Part shown: piece after piece, positions 6,720 to 8,593 of the stretch
Layout: every line of letters begins with the position of its first letter
Numbering within the stretch: position 1 is the first letter of the stretch
Source of the DNA: Bacteroidota bacterium
GTDB lineage: Bacteria; Bacteroidota; Bacteroidia; Bacteroidales; UBA932
DNA: 8,593 nt
Assembly: GCA_009778375.1 (NCBI GenBank)
Contig: WRJW01000175.1
Coordinates: 1-8,593, forward strand
Direction: 5' to 3'
Position numbers and translations under genes: made by a program
Notes under the pieces: model-generated
Database searches by the model: none
Seen by the model: only the letters and a program-made list of their open reading frames with translations
Told to the model about the DNA's origin: nothing

Positions 6720-7138
6720 GTATAGCAGAAATTCAAAAACAGATTGAGGAGGAGTTCTCGTTTTTTACCGACTGGATGGAAAAATACGAGTACCTGATTG
6801 AGTTAGGAAAAGCCCTTGCCCCCTTTCCCGAAGAGCGGAAGCGTCCGGAAAACCTGATTTCGGGTTGTCAGTCTCGGGTGTGGTTAGCCGTTGACGTGCG
6901 TGACGGAGTGGTGTTTTTCTTGGCCGACAGCGATGCAGTGATTACCAAAGGGATTGTTTCGTTGTTGATTCGGGTCTTTTCGGGCCATACTCCTCAGGAG
7001 ATTTTAGAGGCGGATATTGCCTTTATTGACCAAATCGGATTAAAGGAACATCTTTCGCCCACCCGTGCCAACGGTTTGGTGTCGATGATCAAACAGATAA
7101 AAATGTATGCCGTCGGCCTGTCTGTTGCTGGGAAGTAA
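6716..7138 (+). CDS. sufE: Sulfur acceptor protein SufE
   Basis: A complete 140-residue SufE-family protein. SufE receives persulfide sulfur from SufS, stimulates its activity and passes the sulfur to the SufBCD scaffold. The acceptor cysteine is C51 in LISGCQSRVWL (48-58), at the same position as in E. coli SufE. Other family features are the N-terminal helical EYLIELGKALAPFPEE (25-40), the segment ADSDAVITKGIVSLL, and the tail LSPTRANGLVSMIKQIK. I placed the start at the ATG whose last two bases open the sufS stop codon (ATGA, 6716-6719). The frame is open further upstream to 6674, but that would add 14 residues unlike the family. The tight coupling should keep SufS and SufE in balance. The 3' end overlaps folK by 32 bases. 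Confidence 0.95.
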   Translation: MSIAEIQKQIEEEFSFFTDWMEKYEYLIELGKALAPFPEERKRPENLISGCQSRVWLAVDVRDGVVFFLADSDAVITKGIVSLLIRVFSGHTPQEILEADIAFIDQIGLKEHLSPTRANGLVSMIKQIKMYAVGLSVAGK

Positions 7139-7589
7139 TTTGGGCGATCGTGAGGCCTTGCTGGCTCGGGCGCAGCGACTTGTCCGGAGAGCGTGCGGCC
7201 ACATTGTTAAAGTTTCTAAAATCTATGAAACAGAGCCTTGGGGGTTTGAGGCCGATACTGCTTTCCTCAATCAGGCTTTGCTGATAAACACCCCCCTAAC
7301 GCCGCAAATATTAATGGCTCGCTGCTTGGAGGTTGAATCGTTATTGGGACGGGTACGGGGTGAAGGGGCAAGGGGATACGCTTCTCGGTATATGGATATT
7401 GATATTCTGTTTTATGAGGAACTCATTTATCGGACGCCTGCATTGACATTGCCCCACCCGCGTTTGCATTTACGTCGGTTTGCTTTAGAACCCTTAGCCG
7501 AAGTAGCGCCCGAATGGAAACATCCGAAACTGGGCCTTAGGGCTACCGATTTGCTTTATTCTCTAATCAATACAGGTGGAGCTAAATAA
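7107..7589 (+). CDS. folK: 2-amino-4-hydroxy-6-hydroxymethyldihydropteridine pyrophosphokinase (HPPK)
   Basis: A complete 160-residue HPPK. It moves pyrophosphate from ATP to 6-hydroxymethyl-7,8-dihydropterin, the step just before dihydropteroate synthase in folate synthesis. The opening LLLGSNLGDRE (6-16) is the family signature, IYETEPWGF (39-47) supplies pterin-contacting residues, and RYMDIDILFY (94-103) contains the two Mg-binding aspartates D97 and D99. LPHPRLHLRRFALEPLAEVAP (115-135) is the conserved C-terminal block. The start is the ATG at 7107, which puts GSNLGD at its normal distance from the N-terminus. It begins inside the sufE 3' end (32-base overlap in a different frame), which implies translational coupling to the suf pair. 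Its own 3' end overlaps the convergent peptidase gene by 34 bases. There is no fused folate domain such as FolB or FolP. Confidence 0.96.
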   Translation: MPSACLLLGSNLGDREALLARAQRLVRRACGHIVKVSKIYETEPWGFEADTAFLNQALLINTPLTPQILMARCLEVESLLGRVRGEGARGYASRYMDIDILFYEELIYRTPALTLPHPRLHLRRFALEPLAEVAPEWKHPKLGLRATDLLYSLINTGGAK

Positions 7590-8593
7590 AGATATGCCTG
7601 TAATTTGGTAGGCGGATCGGGTGCAAATGCGGGCAGAGAGGTAACGTGGTCGTTTGCTAAAAAATCTTCAAAATCAAAGGTTTCTTTAGCGATGGTTTTT
7701 AGTCGCCTGACGATGGCAGCCCGTGAAGGGGCATTGTAGTAGGCAATGTTGTTGATCATGCAACTACCGGGTTCGGGACGCCAGACTCCGGTGGCAAAGT
7801 AATATCCCCCTTCGTAAGCGCCCACATCCTCATAATGGGGTAATCCGATAAAGTCTTTCCAACGGATAAGGCTGAGGTCGGAGGTGACGTCTACATTGGA
7901 ATATATGCCGTAGTTAGTATAACTGTTTACCAAATCGTCCCGACTGCGGTTTTTTGCCGTCTCGTCGTTTACATATTCGTCGGCTAATTTGGCAAAGGCG
8001 TGGCCTCCCGCTTCGTGCTGCAGGGTGCCTTTAAAATTATAGGGATAGTTGTTTTGTGAAGTGGTTAAAAGTGCGATAGATTTGCCTCCTCCCCATTCGG
8101 AGGATCCTCCCCACCACATATAAGTGGTTCCGGCATAGCGCTCTTCCTGGGCAATAACAATAATAGTGGTTTGATTAACGGGACCGATGGGCGCCTTTTT
8201 TGCATAGTTGAATACTTTTACCGAATCGCAACTCATATTGGTTGAACTCGGGCTCTCTTTATCGCAGGTAAGGCTAAAAGAGGTATTCTTAAGGGTATTC
8301 ACGGTTCCATAAGAGGCGCCTTTTTCCGCAGAAAAAGAGTAAACCACGTAGGCGTTAAAATAATCCTGATACGACTTATAGGGTTCAATATCAAAAAAGT
8401 AATTCAACGCCTCTTCTACAATCCGGTCACATTCGCCCCCCCTTTCCAGATCGTCAATCACAAATCCGTCGCAGAGAAAAACAAGGTTTACGCCATTATT
8501 GGGTCGGTTTTGCATCAGAACACGTACTTCTTCTTCTTCGTAGTAAGGAGAAGAAGCCGTGGTAAACCGGTGGGTTTCGCTTTTCGCGGTATC
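7556..8593 (-). CDS. M64-family (IgA peptidase-like) metallopeptidase, 5' end beyond window
   Basis: The minus-strand frame is open from the right edge to the stop at 7556-7558, giving 345 residues without the N-terminus. An in-frame ATG at 8515 exists, but the 26 codons before it also read open, so the true start lies outside the window. The zinc-binding region is QHEAGGHAFAKLADEY (coded at 7973-8020), resembling the HE...GH plus DEY motif of peptidase family M64, named for the Clostridium ramosum IgA protease. Other family-like parts are NLVFLCDGF, GTVNTLKNTSF, WWGGSSEWGGG and PGSCMINN. Members are usually exported zinc endopeptidases; any signal peptide or N-terminal domain would be off the window. 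The C-terminus ends soon after the catalytic domain, with no sorting-domain tail visible. Specificity for IgA should not be assumed. Confidence 0.88.
   Translation of the reverse strand, partial: DTAKSETHRFTTASSPYYEEEEVRVLMQNRPNNGVNLVFLCDGFVIDDLERGGECDRIVEEALNYFFDIEPYKSYQDYFNAYVVYSFSAEKGASYGTVNTLKNTSFSLTCDKESPSSTNMSCDSVKVFNYAKKAPIGPVNQTTIIVIAQEERYAGTTYMWWGGSSEWGGGKSIALLTTSQNNYPYNFKGTLQHEAGGHAFAKLADEYVNDETAKNRSRDDLVNSYTNYGIYSNVDVTSDLSLIRWKDFIGLPHYEDVGAYEGGYYFATGVWRPEPGSCMINNIAYYNAPSRAAIVRRLKTIAKETFDFEDFLANDHVTSLPAFAPDPPTKLQAYLYLAPPVLIRE

Noticed and set aside
7571..7602. Inverted repeat TACAGG...CCTGTA near the folK/peptidase junction as a terminator
   Set aside because: The stem is only six pairs with a 20-base loop, extends no further, and has no adjoining T-run on either strand.
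8528..8539. Four TTC units as a phase-variation repeat in the peptidase gene
   Set aside because: It is a triplet repeat in frame (four glutamates), so a change of one unit would not shift the frame, and four copies are too few to suggest slippage.
1..8593. A mobile element, defence system, CRISPR array or phage remnant
   Set aside because: No transposase, integrase, repeat array, terminal inverted repeat, toxin-antitoxin pair or tRNA-like attachment site was seen, and nearly every base is covered by conserved housekeeping-type genes.

Overview
The window reads as ordinary chromosomal DNA from a member of the Bacteroidota, most likely Bacteroidales. Three upstream regions carry the Bacteroidota-type -7 box TAnnTTFG-class motif (TAnnTTTG) instead of an E. 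coli-type -10 box, start codons lack clear Shine-Dalgarno sequences, and the proteins (an exported MBL-fold hydrolase with a ...LCAQ signal-peptide end, an M64 metallopeptidase, a SufS/SufE pair) fit that phylum. Genes are packed almost edge to edge. No rRNA, tRNA, CRISPR array, insertion sequence, phage gene or long non-coding stretch was found; the longest gene-free gaps are 63 and 58 bases.

Layout. Positions 1-5437 hold six genes on the minus strand, transcribed right to left: an exported MBL-fold hydrolase, ruvA, gcvH, a threonine aldolase, a long-chain acyl-CoA ligase, and a GNAT acetyltransferase cut by the left window edge. Spacings are 14, 63, 12 and 10 bases, then a 26-base overlap, so this could be one transcription unit. 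A good internal promoter sits before gcvH. Positions 5438-5495 are a compact divergent promoter region. Positions 5496-7589 hold sufS, sufE and folK on the plus strand, with overlapping ends. Positions 7556-8593 hold an M64-family metallopeptidase on the minus strand. It is cut by the right window edge, and its stop codon lies inside the 3' end of folK.

How the genes relate. SufS and SufE form a cysteine desulfurase/sulfur-acceptor pair that feeds sulfur to Fe-S cluster assembly; the scaffold genes sufBCD are not in the window. folK belongs to folate biosynthesis. The gcvH and threonine aldolase pair both bear on glycine and one-carbon metabolism (threonine to glycine, then glycine cleavage to methylene-tetrahydrofolate), so folate and glycine functions lie on both sides of the divergent promoter. 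RuvA is a DNA-repair protein, and the acyl-CoA ligase activates fatty acids.

I found no convincing previously undescribed system. The points worth a second look are local: a sufS promoter so close to the start codon that the mRNA should be leaderless or nearly so, a gcvH promoter overlapping the ruvA end, a tail-to-tail folK/peptidase overlap, and unusual residues around two active sites.
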